From NCBI GenBank assembly GCA_011799875.1, contig CM022302.1, positions 377,737,380 through 377,801,379 of the forward strand: a stretch of 64,000 nucleotides of DNA, read 5' to 3'. Below are positions 16,733-30,023 of this stretch, piece after piece (the first letter of the stretch is position 1; every line of letters begins with the position of its first letter). Below the pieces are notes generated by a model. The model did no database searches. It saw nothing but the letters and a program-made list of their open reading frames with translations, and was not told the origin of the DNA. The DNA is from Thinopyrum elongatum. Lineage: Eukaryota; Streptophyta; Magnoliopsida; Poales; Poaceae. The translations under genes and the position numbers were made by a program.

Positions 16733-19700
16733 ATGTCGCTCCATGGTGGGCGCAAAAGCACCCCCCTCCCCCCATTCCAGACTATAATCAAGAGGAAGAT
16801 AACTGTTCAAAGGGGGATTCAGTGGGAGCGGACCACTCCTATTTACCCCCTGAGGTCTTTTGCTCTAACTTGGCATGCTGATGTTGGTCATATCATGCAT
16901 ATGGTGCCTTGCATTGCTTACTTTATACATAAAATATGTCATCTGCTTAGTTTAGACATGCATTGTGTGAATGCCATCTGTTTAGTTTCTATATCATATA
17001 TGAGAATCATGCAATGCCATCTTGTTTAGCCAGGCATCAGATATGTGAATTTTGCAATACCATCCTGGTTAGCCAGTCATCTTATATGTGAATTATATCA
17101 TGCCATCCTTTTTTTATTATGTATTAAATTTGTCAACAATGTTAGTACATTCAATTACTCTTCCTGTGAATCAGCCATTGGACACGGTCATGGAAAAATC
17201 TGGAGTAAAAACAAGGTCTTCAGAGAAGACAATGCTATCTGATGAAGTGCATGTCTTGCTGCTTACGAATAGCTCCTCAGAAGAGGATTCAGAGACAGAT
17301 GACCAGTCATATTCCCCCCCCCCCCCGAGGTGCATGCTCTAACTTGGCAGGGTTATATTGCTCATATCGTGCATATGGTGTCTTGCATTGGCATGTCATT
17401 TGCTTAGTTTAGACATGCTTTGTGTGAATGCCACCTGTTTAGTGTCTAATTACCATATATTTGAATTATGCAATGACATCTTGTTACAAGACATTATATA
17501 TGTGAATTATGGAATGCTATCTTGTTGCAAGGCATTATGTATGTGAATTATGTAATGCCATGTTGTTTAGCCAAGCGTCATATATGTGAATTATATCATG
17601 CCATCCTTTTTTTCCATTACGTATTCCATTTGTCGACAATGTTTGTATATTCAACTACTCTTCCTATGCATCAGCCATTTGAATTGGTGATGGAAAAATC
17701 TGGAGTGAAAACAAGGTCTTCAGAGCAGACAATGCTACCTGCTGAAGCAGATATCTTGCTGGTTACAGATAGCTCCTCAGAGGAGGATTCGGAGACAAAT
17801 GACCAGTCCTATTTTCCCCCTGAGGTGTATGCTCAAACTTGACAGGGTTATATTACTCATATCATGCATATGTTGTCTTGCAATGCTTAGTTTTTACATC
17901 ATATACACAATATTGAATGCCATATCCTTAGTTGACACATCATATATGCGATTGCCCTCTACTTACTTGCTTAGTATATAAATCATATATTTGAATTATA
18001 TCATGCCATGATGTTTACATAGACAACATGTATCTAAATTATGGCATGCCAACCCATTTTCTAAAGACATAATAAAGTTATATCATCTCATCCTGTTTAC
18101 ATAGGCAAAATATTTTGAATTATGTCATTCTATCCGTGAATTATATCATGCCATCATGTTTCCATCGACGGCATGTATGTGAATTATGGCATGCCAACCA
18201 CTTTAATAGACACATCGTATAGTTATATCATGTCATCATGTTTACATAGTCATCATATTTTGAAGTATGTCATTCTATCCTGTTTAGTTAGCCATCATAT
18301 ATGTGAAATTGTGTCATGCTATCCTGTTTAATTAGCCATCATATATGTGAAATTATGTCATGCTATCATGTTTGGTTAGACAACATAAATGTGAATTATT
18401 TCATGCCATGTTTTCTTCCCTACTATCCATTGCACATGTCTATCATACAATGTCTATACATTCAATTACTTTTCTTGTTTATCAGCCATTTGAATTGGAG
18501 GGGGTGATGGCAGTATCTATGGGAGTAAAAACACAGTCTTCAGAAAAGATCGTGCTACCCGTCGATGCAGATAGAACCACGGTTGTACTTGCCCAAGAAC
18601 CAGCCCTACCACACATAACCCAGACTCACGCCGATTGTACCCCTACCCAGTTGGACAGAGAACCAGCTACACCCCTTCTAACCCCAACCCCAGCAGATAG
18701 TAACCCAGTTCCAGTTGGCACAGCACCGTCTCCACCACAGAGCACCGAAACACGAGCAGTTAGTAAGGCAGCTGCAGTGCCCAGAGCACGAGGACCACCA
18801 TTCCGAACCCCAAGTCAATGCTTAAAGCAGAAGAAGAATTGTTCTCAGGTCAGGTTCCGTAGCTATGGTTCATACTCCTTTGCTCTTGCATCACTGTATT
18901 TACTCATACCAACTAATTTCAAATTTGAAGGATGCAATTGAAACTCTAATGGTGCAACAGGTATGTTTTAAACCTGTTTCTTTAACGTGTTTGCTATTGT
19001 AACTTGCTCTATGTTGATTTCAGTTTCAGTTGAATAAATAGTTATGTTCTCATGCCATGCACATTACAAGTGTTGTTAGTGTTGTTTAGTTTCCCACACT
19101 TATATTCTGTCTATGCTGCTTTGTCTTAAACAGATGTGATTTAAACTGTCTCTCTCTTGATTTGGCAACATAAACTAGAATGATATAGACCATACAGTGA
19201 CCATACTACATAGATATATGTTTGTTTCATGCTGTTATCCTGTCCACCTTACTACTGAACTGGTTTACCAAAATGAGTTTCATATACAACATGCTAAACA
19301 TGTGATGTGTCTGCTTGTTTCTCTTTTAGAATGCGGACAAAATATTGGAGAAGAGTACCCTGTTATGCAATGGTAAAGGAAGTAATGTAGATAAGGTTCA
19401 AGATAGTGAGACATCCCTGTTGGTCTCCAAGAAAGCTGATAAAAACTATCTTGAAGACAATGAGACAACCCCAAAGTCCTGTCTTGATGTAGTGTTTGAG
19501 TTACTGGCCACTACTGCTGGCACCAGCTCTTCGTACTCGTTGCCTGAATCAGTTTGGCTTCTTGAGTCTCAACTTCAAGTTGAAAGACATAGATAAGATG
19601 TGCTGCGACAGGAAGCCGAAGGACTGAGGAAGTCCCTGGAGAATTCAGATGCATACTTTTTGGTGCAACAGCAAGCGCTGGAGGATTTAAGCGCCAAACA

Positions 19701-19767
19701 AGAGAAAGCTAATAAGCTTGCTAAGCGCCTTGCCAGCATGGTGGATACCCAGGATATTGTTTCTTGA
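16733..19767 (+). pseudogene. CACTA second-ORF (TNP1-like) gene, six recognisable exons
   Basis: The exons inferred from AG acceptors and GT donors are 16733-16854, 17175-17329, 17675-17824, 18486-18848, 18931-18960 and 19330-19767. The first three are tandem versions of one exon ending in SYxPPE|GT. The clearest (17675-17824) is 50 codons with MEKSGVKTRSSEQTML and TDSSSEEDSETNDQSYFPPE. The fourth shares the beginning, then becomes Pro/Thr-rich. The last encodes a Ser-rich segment, then a coiled-coil tail (LRKSLENSDAYFLVQQQAL) ending at TGA 19765-19767. Damage is visible: a poly-C expansion breaks the frame of the second copy, and TAA at 19594-19596 interrupts the last exon. By position in the element I infer the accessory DNA-binding partner of a CACTA transposase; no sequence search was possible. 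Confidence 0.55.
17030..18430. repeat. Intron minisatellite of the CACTA gene
   Basis: Numerous diverged 50-60 bp units built on ATATATGTGAATTATATCATGCCATCCTG variants (broken here: ATATATGTGAATTA, TATCATGCCATCCTG) fill the introns between the duplicated exons, for example at 17085, 17455, 17580, 18140, 18295 and 18345. The array probably mediated the exon duplications. Confidence 0.65.
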
Positions 19768-20039
19768 GCTCTTGTGAAGTGGTTTCAGTGCTGGACTTGT
19801 TTTGCTGCGGCGTTTATTTGCACTAGTTGCCAACTTTGACAACCAGTGTATGTAATATGCTGCTTTGTTCCCCGTATTTGCACTGGTGGCGAACTTTGAT
19901 GCCGAGTGGATGTAATATGTGTAATAGCCGTAATAGCCTAGCGTAAGTTGCTTGCTTATTTATTTCCTTATTGTCTTGTTTAGTTGTTTGCTTGTAGTCA
20001 CTGCAGTTCTTTTTCCACGTTTTTCTATTGGCCACAATA

Positions 20040-20870
20040 ACCTTTTTTTATAACTAGGCCACAATAACCATGGGCTACGTACGAACCGTTGCTACCATGG
20101 TCCTGCTATCTGCTGTAGTGACCATGGGCCTCCTACGGTCCTTCTACGGGTCGTAGAATCAATGGGCCTTCTACGGGCCATATGATCGATTGGCCAAACA
20201 TGGGCCAATAACGGACCACATTATGGGTCGTAAACGGGCTAGAGTGGGAATCGTCCGTTCATGGGCCGACCATAACGGGCCCTTAATAGGCCGATGTGTA
20301 TAACGGGCTTGATTCTATCGACAGGCATAACGGGTCGTTAATGGGCCGTATTTGATGACCCTATGAAAACGGCCTAACGGATTAACGGGCCATAAACGGG
20401 CCGACTTTAACCACGGGCTGAATTTGGCCCACAACCGAAATGGGCCAGTAACGGACCGTAAGCTATCGAATGCTGCAAATCAGCCCAAGAATAAATGGGC
20501 CCTTAGAAGGCCGAAAGATAACACGAGCTAGAAATGGCCCAATGGAATAATGGGTCGTTAATGGGTATAAAGCGATACACTGTTCATTACGGGCCAGTTT
20601 CACCATGGGCCGTTAATGGGCCAAGAGTTACAACGGGCTAGAATCATATTGGACGGCCCAGATGACGCTACTGGGCCTAATTCGGATAGGCCATAATGGG
20701 TCGTGAGTTAGCGGGCTGTAAATGGGCTATATGTGAACAGGCCGTTAACACGCTTTAAGTGGGCCGGCCGTTACCTTTTGATCAGGTTAAATGGGCCGGC
20801 CTTTTGACCTGAATGGGCCACTGTTGGGCCGAGCGACGTGTCGACGTATCATAGGCGCGTCCCGTCCATT
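20040..20870. repeat. CACTA subterminal array of GGGCC / AACGGGCC motifs
   Basis: Dozens of short motifs such as AACGGGCCGT, ATGGGCCGTTAATGGGCC and TAACGGGC occur in both orientations over 0.8 kb. Such arrays bind the element-encoded protein in En/Spm-type transposons. No coding is expected. Confidence 0.8.
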
Positions 20871-21259
20871 CTCTGGATGACAACTGTCCCAACGCTGAGC
20901 CAACACGTGGATCCACCGGCGAATGAGAATTTTACACGTGGAAAATCCCCATTGGTCCGGGCTGTTAACGGGTTATCGGATCCAAACCGGAACCCGATAG
21001 CTTAACGGTGACCCGTTACGGTGGATGCCACATGTTGGTTACCCTTGACGAAAGCGCTTCCATGACGGGCCATTTATCGTCATGGAAGTGGACACTTCCG
21101 TGATGATTATTTTGGTATTGTCATGGAACACTTCTACGACAGCACAGGTATGACTATCTTGATTCTGTCATAAAATCGTCATGGATGTACATGCATGACA
21201 GAAATGTGACCTACTGTGACAAACATGTATCATCACGGAAGTGGTTTTTTTTTGTAGTG

Positions 21260-22531
21260 AACCACACCTGGAGACTAAATATCTGCAGCAAAGTGATCAG
21301 TAGCACAATAGTATGATAGTTTGATAGTGATAGCAATAGTAATGGTAGCAGTAGTTTTGTAGCAATTGTAACACTAATAACAGCACTAGTAACTTAGCCA
21401 GAACAATATGTGAAAATCTTGTAGGCATTGGATCGGTGATAACGTTGGGATAATATTCATCATATAACAGTCATAACCTAGGGCGACACAGAAGTAGCTC
21501 CAATTCATCAATGTAATGTAGGCATGTATTCCATAAATTGTCATACGTGCTTATGGAAAAGAACTTGCATGACATCTTTTGTCCTACCCTCCCGTGGCAG
21601 CGGGATCCATAAGGAAACTAAGGGATATTAAGGCCTCCTTTTAAAAGAGAACTAGAACAAAGCATTAAGACATAGTGAATACATGAACTCCTCAAACTAC
21701 GGTCATCACCAGAAAGAATCCCAATTGTTGTCACCTTGGGGTATGCGGATCATAACACGTAATAGGTGCATATAACTTGCAAGATCGGATCAAGAACACA
21801 AATATATTGGTGAAAACATAAACGGTTCAGATCTGAAATCATGGCACTCGGGCCCTAGTGACAAGCATTAAGCATAGCAAAGTCATAGCAACATCGATCT
21901 CAGAACATAGTGGATACTAGGGATCAAGCCCTAAAAAAACTAACTCGATTACATGATGAATCTCATCCAACTCATCACTGTCCAGCAAGCCTACGAAGGA
22001 ATTACTCACTCCCGGCGGTGAGCATCATGAAATTGGTGATGGAGGATGGTTGATGATGACAAAGACGGAACACCCCCCTCTCTGGAGCCCCCAACGAACT
22101 CCCGATCTGGCCTTCCGAGGAAGAACAGGAGGTGGCGGCGGCTCAGTATCGTAAAAGGCGATGAAACTTCCTCTCTTATTTTTTCTCCAAAAATAAGAAT
22201 TTATAGAGTTGGAATTAGGGTCAGCGGAGCCTCATGGGCCCCACTACCCACCAGGGTGCGCCAGAGGGGGGTGGCGCACCCTGGTTCCTAGTGGGCAGCT
22301 GGGGCCTCCCTCCAGTGGGTCTTGGTTCCAGTATTTTTCTTTTATTCCAAAATAATTCTCCAAAAAAGTTTCATCCAATTATGAGAACTTTTATTTCTGC
22401 ACAAAAACAACACCATGGTAGTTCTACTGAAAACATCGTTAGTCTGGGTTAGTTTCATTCAAATCATGCAAATCAGAGTCCAAAATAAGAGCAAAAGTGT
22501 TAGGAAAAGTAGATACGACGGAGACGTATCA
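21260..22531 (-). mobile_element. LTR fragment (element A), minus orientation
   Basis: Read on the minus strand it starts TGATACGTCTCCGTCGTATC at 22531, the LTR start of a large Triticeae Gypsy-type group. It includes a TATAAAT-type promoter region near 22200 and continues to GGTGTGGTT at 21260, where it meets the CACTA terminus. No ...CA end or second LTR is present, so it is truncated. It interrupts the gag frame that begins at 22532. Confidence 0.7.
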
Positions 22532-24071
22532 ATGATGTTGCTTGTATAGATGCTAGTGATATATCTTCCATGGACTTGAGCATATCTAGCACAACAAATA
22601 GTATACATTATTGTGTTGATAGTCCATGCATATCACCTAAGAATTCCATGACAAGTGTATGTGATGATATGCTTGCTCTCCCGTGTTGCCATGATCGAAA
22701 TGCCTTGGTTTCCTCTAGTTGTTCTATGACTAACCATTTAGAGAAAATCAAGAAAGATGAGGCATGCTCGATTGATGAAGAACCCTCTTCTCCAAAAGAA
22801 TCATCATCAACCCCTTTGGTTCACATGTGCCTCATGGCAAGAGGTAATGACGACGTATCATCTTATCTTAGTGATAATGATGATAGTTGTAATGATGATG
22901 ATGATGATGACTTGACTCAAAATCTCTATGAGATTGGGAAAACTCGTCATAGAGCTAAAAATAACACTTATAAAAGGTTCCAAGATGCTCTTGCTTGCTT
23001 TAAAAAATGCAATGATTTATTTCTTACCGAGCAAGCTAAAAGTGAACAACTTGAACATGAACTTGCTAAGGTTAATCAATTGCTTAGGGACTTAAGATCT
23101 TCAAAAGGAGAGGTTGAAATTACTCATGGTAAACTTAAAGACAAATTTGAGCTCCTTCTCCTTGAATGCAATAATGTCAAGGGATAGCTCATCAAACTCT
23201 CTAAGTCTCATGAGGAGCTTCAATCAACTCATGAGAAGTCTCTAATTTCTACTTGCTCCTCTTATATTGATAATGATGCTTGTGCTACTAACTCGATTTC
23301 ATGTGAAGAATCAATTTTGAAGGAGAATGTTGAGCTTAGGGCTCAACTTGATTTGCTAACTAGCAAGTATGGAAATTGGAAGAAAGTCATGAAAGCTCTC
23401 GGGCACTCACGAGGATCTTCTAATCTCTCATGATAGGATAAAGTTAGCTCATGACAATATGGTCACCAAGGTAAAATCTTATGAGTCTCATGTGGACAAT
23501 AGCACATCTTCTACTCAAAATAATTTATTGTCATGTGCTAGTCCTTGCAATTCCTCTCTACATGATATGGCTACATCTTGTGATGAATTGCTCACCATGC
23601 CTTGTTGCTCTAACAATGAAACCACAACTTCCTCTAGTTCTTTTGTGAATACTAACCTTGTAGAGGAAAATAAAGAGCTCAAGGCCCAAGTCACTAGCTT
23701 GAAAAAAGATCTGGAAAAATGTTGTGATGTTATCTTGAGTGTGCAAAAGTACCCTCAAGACAAAAATGGACTTGATTTCATATCCAACAAGAAGAAGTCC
23801 AAGAACAAGAAGAACGGACAAGACCAAGTCAAGAATGAGGCCGACATTACTTGCTTCAAGTGCAAAAATGTTGGACACCATGTGAGGTATTGTCCACTAA
23901 AGAAAGAAGGCTTCGAATAAGAAGCAACATGTGAAGTGGCCTCAATTTCAATCTAAATATGAAGAAAGGCATCCACCCATTATGAACCTTGATGACGCTT
24001 CTCAAGTCAAGAAAATAAAGAAGAAGAGAAAAGGGAGCACATGTTGCTATGTTTGTCGTCAAAAGGGACAC
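22532..24071 (+). pseudogene. gag of host element, part 1 (with CCHC knuckle)
   Basis: The frame is already open at 22532, showing 5' truncation. It is acidic and Ser-rich (YLSDNDDSCNDDDDDDLTQN), then coiled coil (SEQLEHELAKVNQLLRDL), and ends with the zinc knuckle CFKCKNVGHHVRYC and the start of a second one (CYVCRQKGH). Gag packages the element RNA; the knuckles bind it. There is an in-frame TAG at 23185-23187 and a one-base deletion near 23385, so it is not functional. The frame is broken at the second knuckle by insertion of element C and resumes at 31564. Confidence 0.75.
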
Positions 24072-25612
24072 TGATACGTCTCCGTCGTATCTATAATTTT
24101 TGATTGTTTCATTCCAATATTATACAACTTTCACATATTTTTGGCAACATTTTATATGATTTATTGGACTAACCTATTGATCCAGTGCCTAGTGCCAGTT
24201 CCTGTTTGTTGCATGTTTTTTGTTTCACAGAATATCCATATCAAACGAAGTCAAAACGCGATAAAAATTTACAGAGAATTACTTTGGAATATTTATGATT
24301 TTTGGGAGCTAGAATCAATGCAAATGGGGGCCCACAGCCACCACAAGACACCTAGGCATGCCAGGCAGCTCAGGAGCGTGGTGGTGGGTTGTGCCCTCCT
24401 CGTAAGTTGGTTGGATCTCTACTTCAGGCGCAAGGAAGATTATATCCAGAAAAAAAATCGTGTTAAAATATCAGCGCAATTGGGGTTACGGATCTCCGGG
24501 AATATAAGAAACGGTTTTTGGCCAAAAAACAGGAACGCGAAACAGAAGAGAACAGAGGGATAGATCCAATCTAGGAGGGGCTCCTGCCCCTCCGCCGCCA
24601 TGGCAACCATGGACCAGAGGGGGAACTCTCCTCCCATCTAGGGGGAGGCCAAGGAAGAAGAAGAAGGAGGGGGGCTCTCTCCCCCTCTCTCCCAGTGGCG
24701 CCGGAACACCGCTGGGGCAATCATCGTGTGACGGTGATCTACTCCAACAACTCCGTCATCGTCACCAACATCTTCATCACCTTCCCCCATCTATATTCAG
24801 CAGTCCACTCTCGCGCAACCCATTGTACCCTCTACTTGAACATGGTGCTTTAGCTTTATGCTTCATACTATTATCCAATGATATGTTGCCATCCTATGAT
24901 GTCTGAGTAGATTTTTGTTGTCCTATTGGTAATTGGTGAATTGCTATGGTTGGTTTAATTTGCTTGTGGTTATGTTGCTATCCTTTGGTGCCCATCATAT
25001 GAGCGCGCATGTGGATCACACCATAGGGTTAGTAGTATGTTGATAGGACTATGCATTGGAGGACAAGGGTGACAGTAGCTTCTGCCTAAACATAGAAATT
25101 GATACATATGGGATTGATGGGGGACAAATATATATCTTAATGATATGGTTGAGTTTTACCTTAATGAACGTTAGTAGTTGTGGATGCTTGCTAATAGTTC
25201 CAATCATAAGGTCATAGAATTCCAAGTAAGGGACGACATGCTAGAAGTGGCCTTTCCCACATAAAAACTTGCTATCGGTCTAGCAACGTAGTCAATAGCT
25301 AAGGGACAATTCTGCAAATCCGACCACCACCAATCCACACTCGTTTTACTAAACTTAATTGTTTCTTTATTTAAACAACACCTAAATTTTATTTTAACGT
25401 TCTTTAGTATCTTGCAAACCTATCCACACCTACAACATACTTCTAGTTTTATTCTTGTTCTAGGTAAAGCAAACGATAAGTGTGCGTAGAGTTGTATCGG
25501 TGGTCGATAGAACTTGAGGGAATATTTGTTCTGCCTTTAGCTCCTCGTTGGGTTTGACGCTCTTATTTATCGAAAAAGGCTACAAACGATCCCCTATACT
25601 TGTGGGTTATCA
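24072..25612 (+). repeat. 5' LTR of element C
   Basis: 1541 bp, beginning TGATACGTCTCCGTCGTATC and ending CTATACTTGTGGGTTATCA. It is immediately followed by the primer-binding region. Confidence 0.9.
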
Positions 25613-25623
25613 AGACCTTTTTC

Positions 25624-25641
25624 TGGCGCCGTTGCCGGGGA
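25624..25641 (+). other. Primer-binding site of element C
   Basis: TGGCGCCGTTGCCGGGGA, 11 bp after the LTR end. The identical 18-mer is present in elements D and H, which indicates use of the same tRNA primer. Confidence 0.8.
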
Positions 25642-25720
25642 GCAATAGCGTGGGTGAATATTCTAGTGTGTGCTTGTTTGCTTTATCACTAAGTAGATTT
25701 TATTTTCTATTCTAAGTTGT

Positions 25721-26877
25721 TTGCTATCTTTAGTTATGGATATGGAACATGAAACACCAAAAAAATTAGTTGTACTTGCTACTCATGGAGATGGGGAACC
25801 TCCTAAAACCCTCGATGATCGTTATGTGAAAAATATTATGCATTACTTTGATAATCCCGAGAAAACCCCATTCAACTTGATAATGGGAGACACGTTGGAT
25901 CAACGTGAATACTTTAGGGATTATCGCTTGACACAAAAAGGGAAACTCTTATGGGATCAAATTCATATGTTGCATTGGTATGCTCGGCAACTATGCTTGA
26001 GAAATGATTATACTTGTTGCTCTAGGATGAAGGTTCCACACCTTCCCTTTTCATGCAAATTTAATGATAATGAAACCTTGGCTTCTTATGCTAATGGTAG
26101 ATATGATTACTATGATGTGAAATGAATAGAAGAATTTGTTTCTTTTAAGGGTGCTTATGAAATTGAATCTATGTTTGAAAAGTATGAAGATTTTGATGAT
26201 TCAGTTTATAGACCTAAATTTTTTGCTATACTTAAATTTTGCTATGATAATTATAAATGCAATTATGATATTGATGTATTTATTGAGAATGTCTCCGCTG
26301 TCCAAGCAGAGACTAATATTTTGCAGGAGTCTATGGAAGAAGAAATTGATGAAACTGTGAGCTCATTGGATGAAAAAGATGATGAGGAGAGCGAAGAACA
26401 AGCGGAGGAAGAATGGATTAGCTACCCATGTCCACCTTCTAATGAGAGTAACTCTCCAACTCATACATTGTTTAATGTCCCTTCATTCTTACCGAAGGAT
26501 GAATGCTATGATAATTCTATGATCCCATTGATTCATTTGAAATATCCCTTTTTGATGAACTTGATGCTTGCTATGCTTGTGGCCAAGATGCCAATATGAA
26601 TTATGCTTATGGAGATGAACTTGCTATAGTTCCTGATGTTAAGAATGAAGTTATTGCTATTGCACCCACACATGATAGTCCTATTATCTTTTTGAATTCT
26701 CCAAACTACACTATATCAGAGAAGTTTGCTCTTATTAAGGATTATATTGATGGGTTGCCTTTTACCGTTGCACATGATGATTTTGATGAATATAATATGC
26801 ATGTGCTTGCTCTCCTACTTGCAATTATTATGAGAGAGGAACTACATCTCCACCTCTCTATGTTACCAACACGATAA
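25721..26877 (+). pseudogene. gag-like gene of element C, degraded
   Basis: An open frame from about 25721 (first clear ATGs at 25721 and 25736: MDMEHETPKKLVVLATHGDG) stops at TGA 26123-26125 and continues in the same frame with IEEFVSFKGAYEIESMFEKYED to about 26520. It then shifts frame and resumes as MNYAYGDELAIVPDVKNEV to 26877. The middle is very acidic (MEEEIDETVSSLDEKDDEES). No zinc knuckle, protease or RT is seen. It occupies the gag position directly after the primer-binding site, so a capsid-like role is inferred by place only. Confidence 0.6.
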
Positions 26878-29800
26878 AATTGCAAGAAACTGCTTATGCT
26901 ATGTATTGGCCTTTAATTGATGTGCATGAATTGTTCTTGTATGACATGCCGATGCAAAGGAAGAGAGTTAGACTTCGTCATTGCATGATATATATTGCTT
27001 TGTGCTCACTACTAAATGCCAAATCATTGTTAATTAAAATTGGCTTTGATATACCTTGGGATCCGGCTGGATCCATTACTTGAGCACTTTATGCCTAGCT
27101 TAATGGCTTTAAAGAAAGCGCTGCCAGGGAGACAACCCGGAAGTTTTAGGAAGTCATTTTATTCTGTTGTGTTCTTTTATAAAGTTTAAAAACAAAAAAA
27201 AATAGAGGGGAACTTAAAACTTCACAAAAAGAAAAGTGAAAGTGAGAAAGACGAGCACCGTGGAAGTGGGAGCTAGCCTTGAACTTTGTTCATGCCCATG
27301 GAAACTTTGTGAATCGCGATTACAGAAAATTTTCAACAAAAATAATTATCCACTTGTACAAATCCATTGTATTATAAAAATAATGTGCCAAGATTTGCCT
27401 TTAGGATGATTAGATTGCTTGTTGGTATGTGCGGTGCAAAAACAGAAACTTTGGCTGTAGTGCGTGATTTTACATTTTTTTTACTGGAACGTCAAAAGTT
27501 TCTTAAACTTTTTGTGCAGTATTGCTATACAAATTGTTTATTTTTTCCTAATTTTTCAGAATTTTTGGAGTACCATAAGTATGGTTAAAGTTCAGATTAC
27601 TACAGACTGTCCTGTTTAAGATAGATTCTATTTTTGATGCATTGTTTTGCTTGTTTTGATGAATCTATCGATTTTATCGGTGGTATAAGCCATGGAAAAG
27701 TTATAATACAGCAGGGATAATGCAAAAATAAGATATGAATGTGTTTGAAACAGTACTTAAAGTAGTAATTTGCTTTATTATACTAACGGATCTCACCAGT
27801 TTTCTGTTAAGTTTTGTGTGGATGAAGTGATCAAAGATTGAGGAGGTCTCGATATGAGGAGAAGGAGGAGAGGCAAGAGTTAAAGCTTGGGGATGCCCAA
27901 GGCACCCCAAGTAAATATTCAAGGAGACTCAAGCGTCTAAGCTTGGGGATGCCCCGGAAGGCATCCCATCTTTCTTCAACAAGTATCAGTATGTTTTCGT
28001 CTTCGTTTTGTTCATGTGATATGCGTAAATCTTGGAGCATCTTTTGTGTTTAGTTTTCACTTTTCTTTTATGCACCATGCTGGTATGAGATATTCCATGG
28101 TTGATTTATAGAATGCTCATTGCACTTCACTTATATCTTTTGAGTATGGCTTTATAGAATGCTTCATGTTCCTCACTTATATCATTTAAAGTTTGGATTA
28201 CCTATTTCTATTCACATGGAAAACCGTTATTTGAATAATGCTCTTTTGCTTCACTTATATTTATTAGAGCATAGTCTTTTGTAGAAAGAATTAAACTCTC
28301 GTGCTTCACTTATATCTATTTAGAGAGTCAACAGGAATTGGTCATTTGCATGGTTAGTCATAAAATCCTACATAAAACTTATGGATCACTGAATATGATA
28401 TGTTTGATTCCTTGCAATAGTTTTGCGATATAGAGATGGTAATATGTGGGAGGTAGTAGTAAATGGTTGTGATTAGTAGAAATATTGGTGTTAAGGTTTG
28501 TGATTCCCGAAGCATGCACGTATAGTCTCTCGTTATGCTATGAAGTTGGAGCATGATTTATTATTGATTGTCTTCCTTATGAGTGGCGGTCGGGGACAAG
28601 CGATGGTCTTTTCCTACCAATCTATCCCCCCAGGGGCATGCGTAGTAGTACTTTGCTTTGAGGGCTAATAAACTTTTGCTATAAGTATATGAGTTCTTTA
28701 TGACTAATGTGAGTCCATGGATTATACGCACTCTTACCTTTCCACAATTTGCTAGCCTCTACGGTACCGTGCATTGCCCTTTCTCACCTCGAGAGTCGGT
28801 GCAAACTTCGCAGGTGCATCCAAACCCCGTGATATGATACGCTCTATCACACATAAGGCTTATTACATCTTCCTCAAAACAGCCACCATACCTACCTATT
28901 ATGGCCTTTCCATAGCCATTCCGAGATATATTGCCATGCAACATCCACTGCTTCCGTTTTGATGACTTGAGCATTCATTGTCATATTGCTTTGCATGATC
29001 ATATAGCTGACATAGTAGTTGTGGCTCAGCCATTATTCATCATTTTTATACATGTTACGCTAGATCATTGCACATCCTGGTACACTGCTAGAGGCATTCA
29101 TATAGAGTCATATTTTGTTATAGTTATCGAGTTGTAATATTGAGTTGTAAGTAAATAGAAGTGCGATGATCATCAATTTTCATTATTAGAGCATTGTCCC
29201 AGTGAGGAATGGATGATGGAGACTATGATTCCCCCACTAGTCGGGATGAGACTCCGGACCAAAAGAAAAAAAAAGAAAAAAGAAAAAAAAATAAAGAAGG
29301 AAGGAAGAGAAGGGGCATGCTAATTCCACACTTGTGCTTCAAAGTAGCACCATGTTTTTCATATAGAGAGTCTCTTATGTTATCACTTTCATATACTAGT
29401 GGGAATTTTTCATTATAGAGTTAGATGCACACCCACTTAGTTTTCATGTTGAGCTTTCATACACTTATAGCTCTTAGTGCATTCGTTGCATGGCAATCCC
29501 TACTCGTCGCATAGATATCAATTGATGGGCATCTCCATAGCCCGTTGGTTAGCCGCGTCGATGTGAGACTTTCTTACTTTTTTGTCTTCTCTATATTTAC
29601 CCCTATCATCATACTCTATTCCACCAATAGTGCTATATCCATGGCTTGCGCTCATGTATTGCGTGAGGGTTGAAAAAGCTGAAGCGCCTTAAAAAGTATG
29701 AACCAATTTCTCGGCTTGTCATCGGGGTTGTGCATGATAAATACTTTGTGTTGGGAAGACAGAGCATGACAAGACTATATGATTTTGTAGGGATAGCTTT

Positions 29801-30023
29801 CTATAGTGTTGATATTTTGAAAGACACGATTGTTTGTTGGGTTGCCTGAGTATTGATGTCTTTATGTCAAATTATAGACTATTGCTTTGAATCACTCGTG
29901 TCTTAATGTTCATGCCATGATTAGACATATGATCAAGTTTATGCTAGGTAGCATTCCACATCAAAATTATCTTTTTTATCATTTACCTACTCGAGGACGA
30001 GCAGGAATTAAGATTGGGGATGC
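26878..30023. other. Non-coding 3' interior of element C
   Basis: About 3.1 kb with no long frame. From about 27840 onward it is homologous to 41562-43760 of element D in inverse orientation. It holds the double hairpin at 27886-27967 and ends in the purine tract AAGATTGGGGATGC at the 3' LTR. Confidence 0.7.
27886..27967 (+). other. Conserved double hairpin in element C
   Basis: Hairpin 1 (27886-27911): the arm CTTGGGG-A-TGCC pairs with GGCA-CCCCAAG around a CAA loop. Hairpin 2 (27946-27967): GGGATGCC pairs with GGCATCCC around CCGGAA. Both are also present in element D (43621-43703, minus) with changes confined mostly to loop and spacer. They are likely RNA structures of the element transcript; the role is unknown. 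Confidence 0.65.

Larger units (their letters stand above)
13690..21259 (+). mobile_element. CACTA element, right terminus certain, left end unresolved
   Basis: The right end on the minus strand reads CACTACAAAAAAAACCACTT, followed by long inverted or repeated subterminal DNA, which is diagnostic of the En/Spm (CACTA) superfamily. Internally it carries a multi-exon gene of the second-ORF type. I find no TNP2-like transposase, so it is non-autonomous or truncated. No CACTA terminus was found between 10 and 14 kb, and the stated start is only where the repeats before the gene begin. Its right end abuts an LTR fragment at 21260. Confidence 0.75.
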
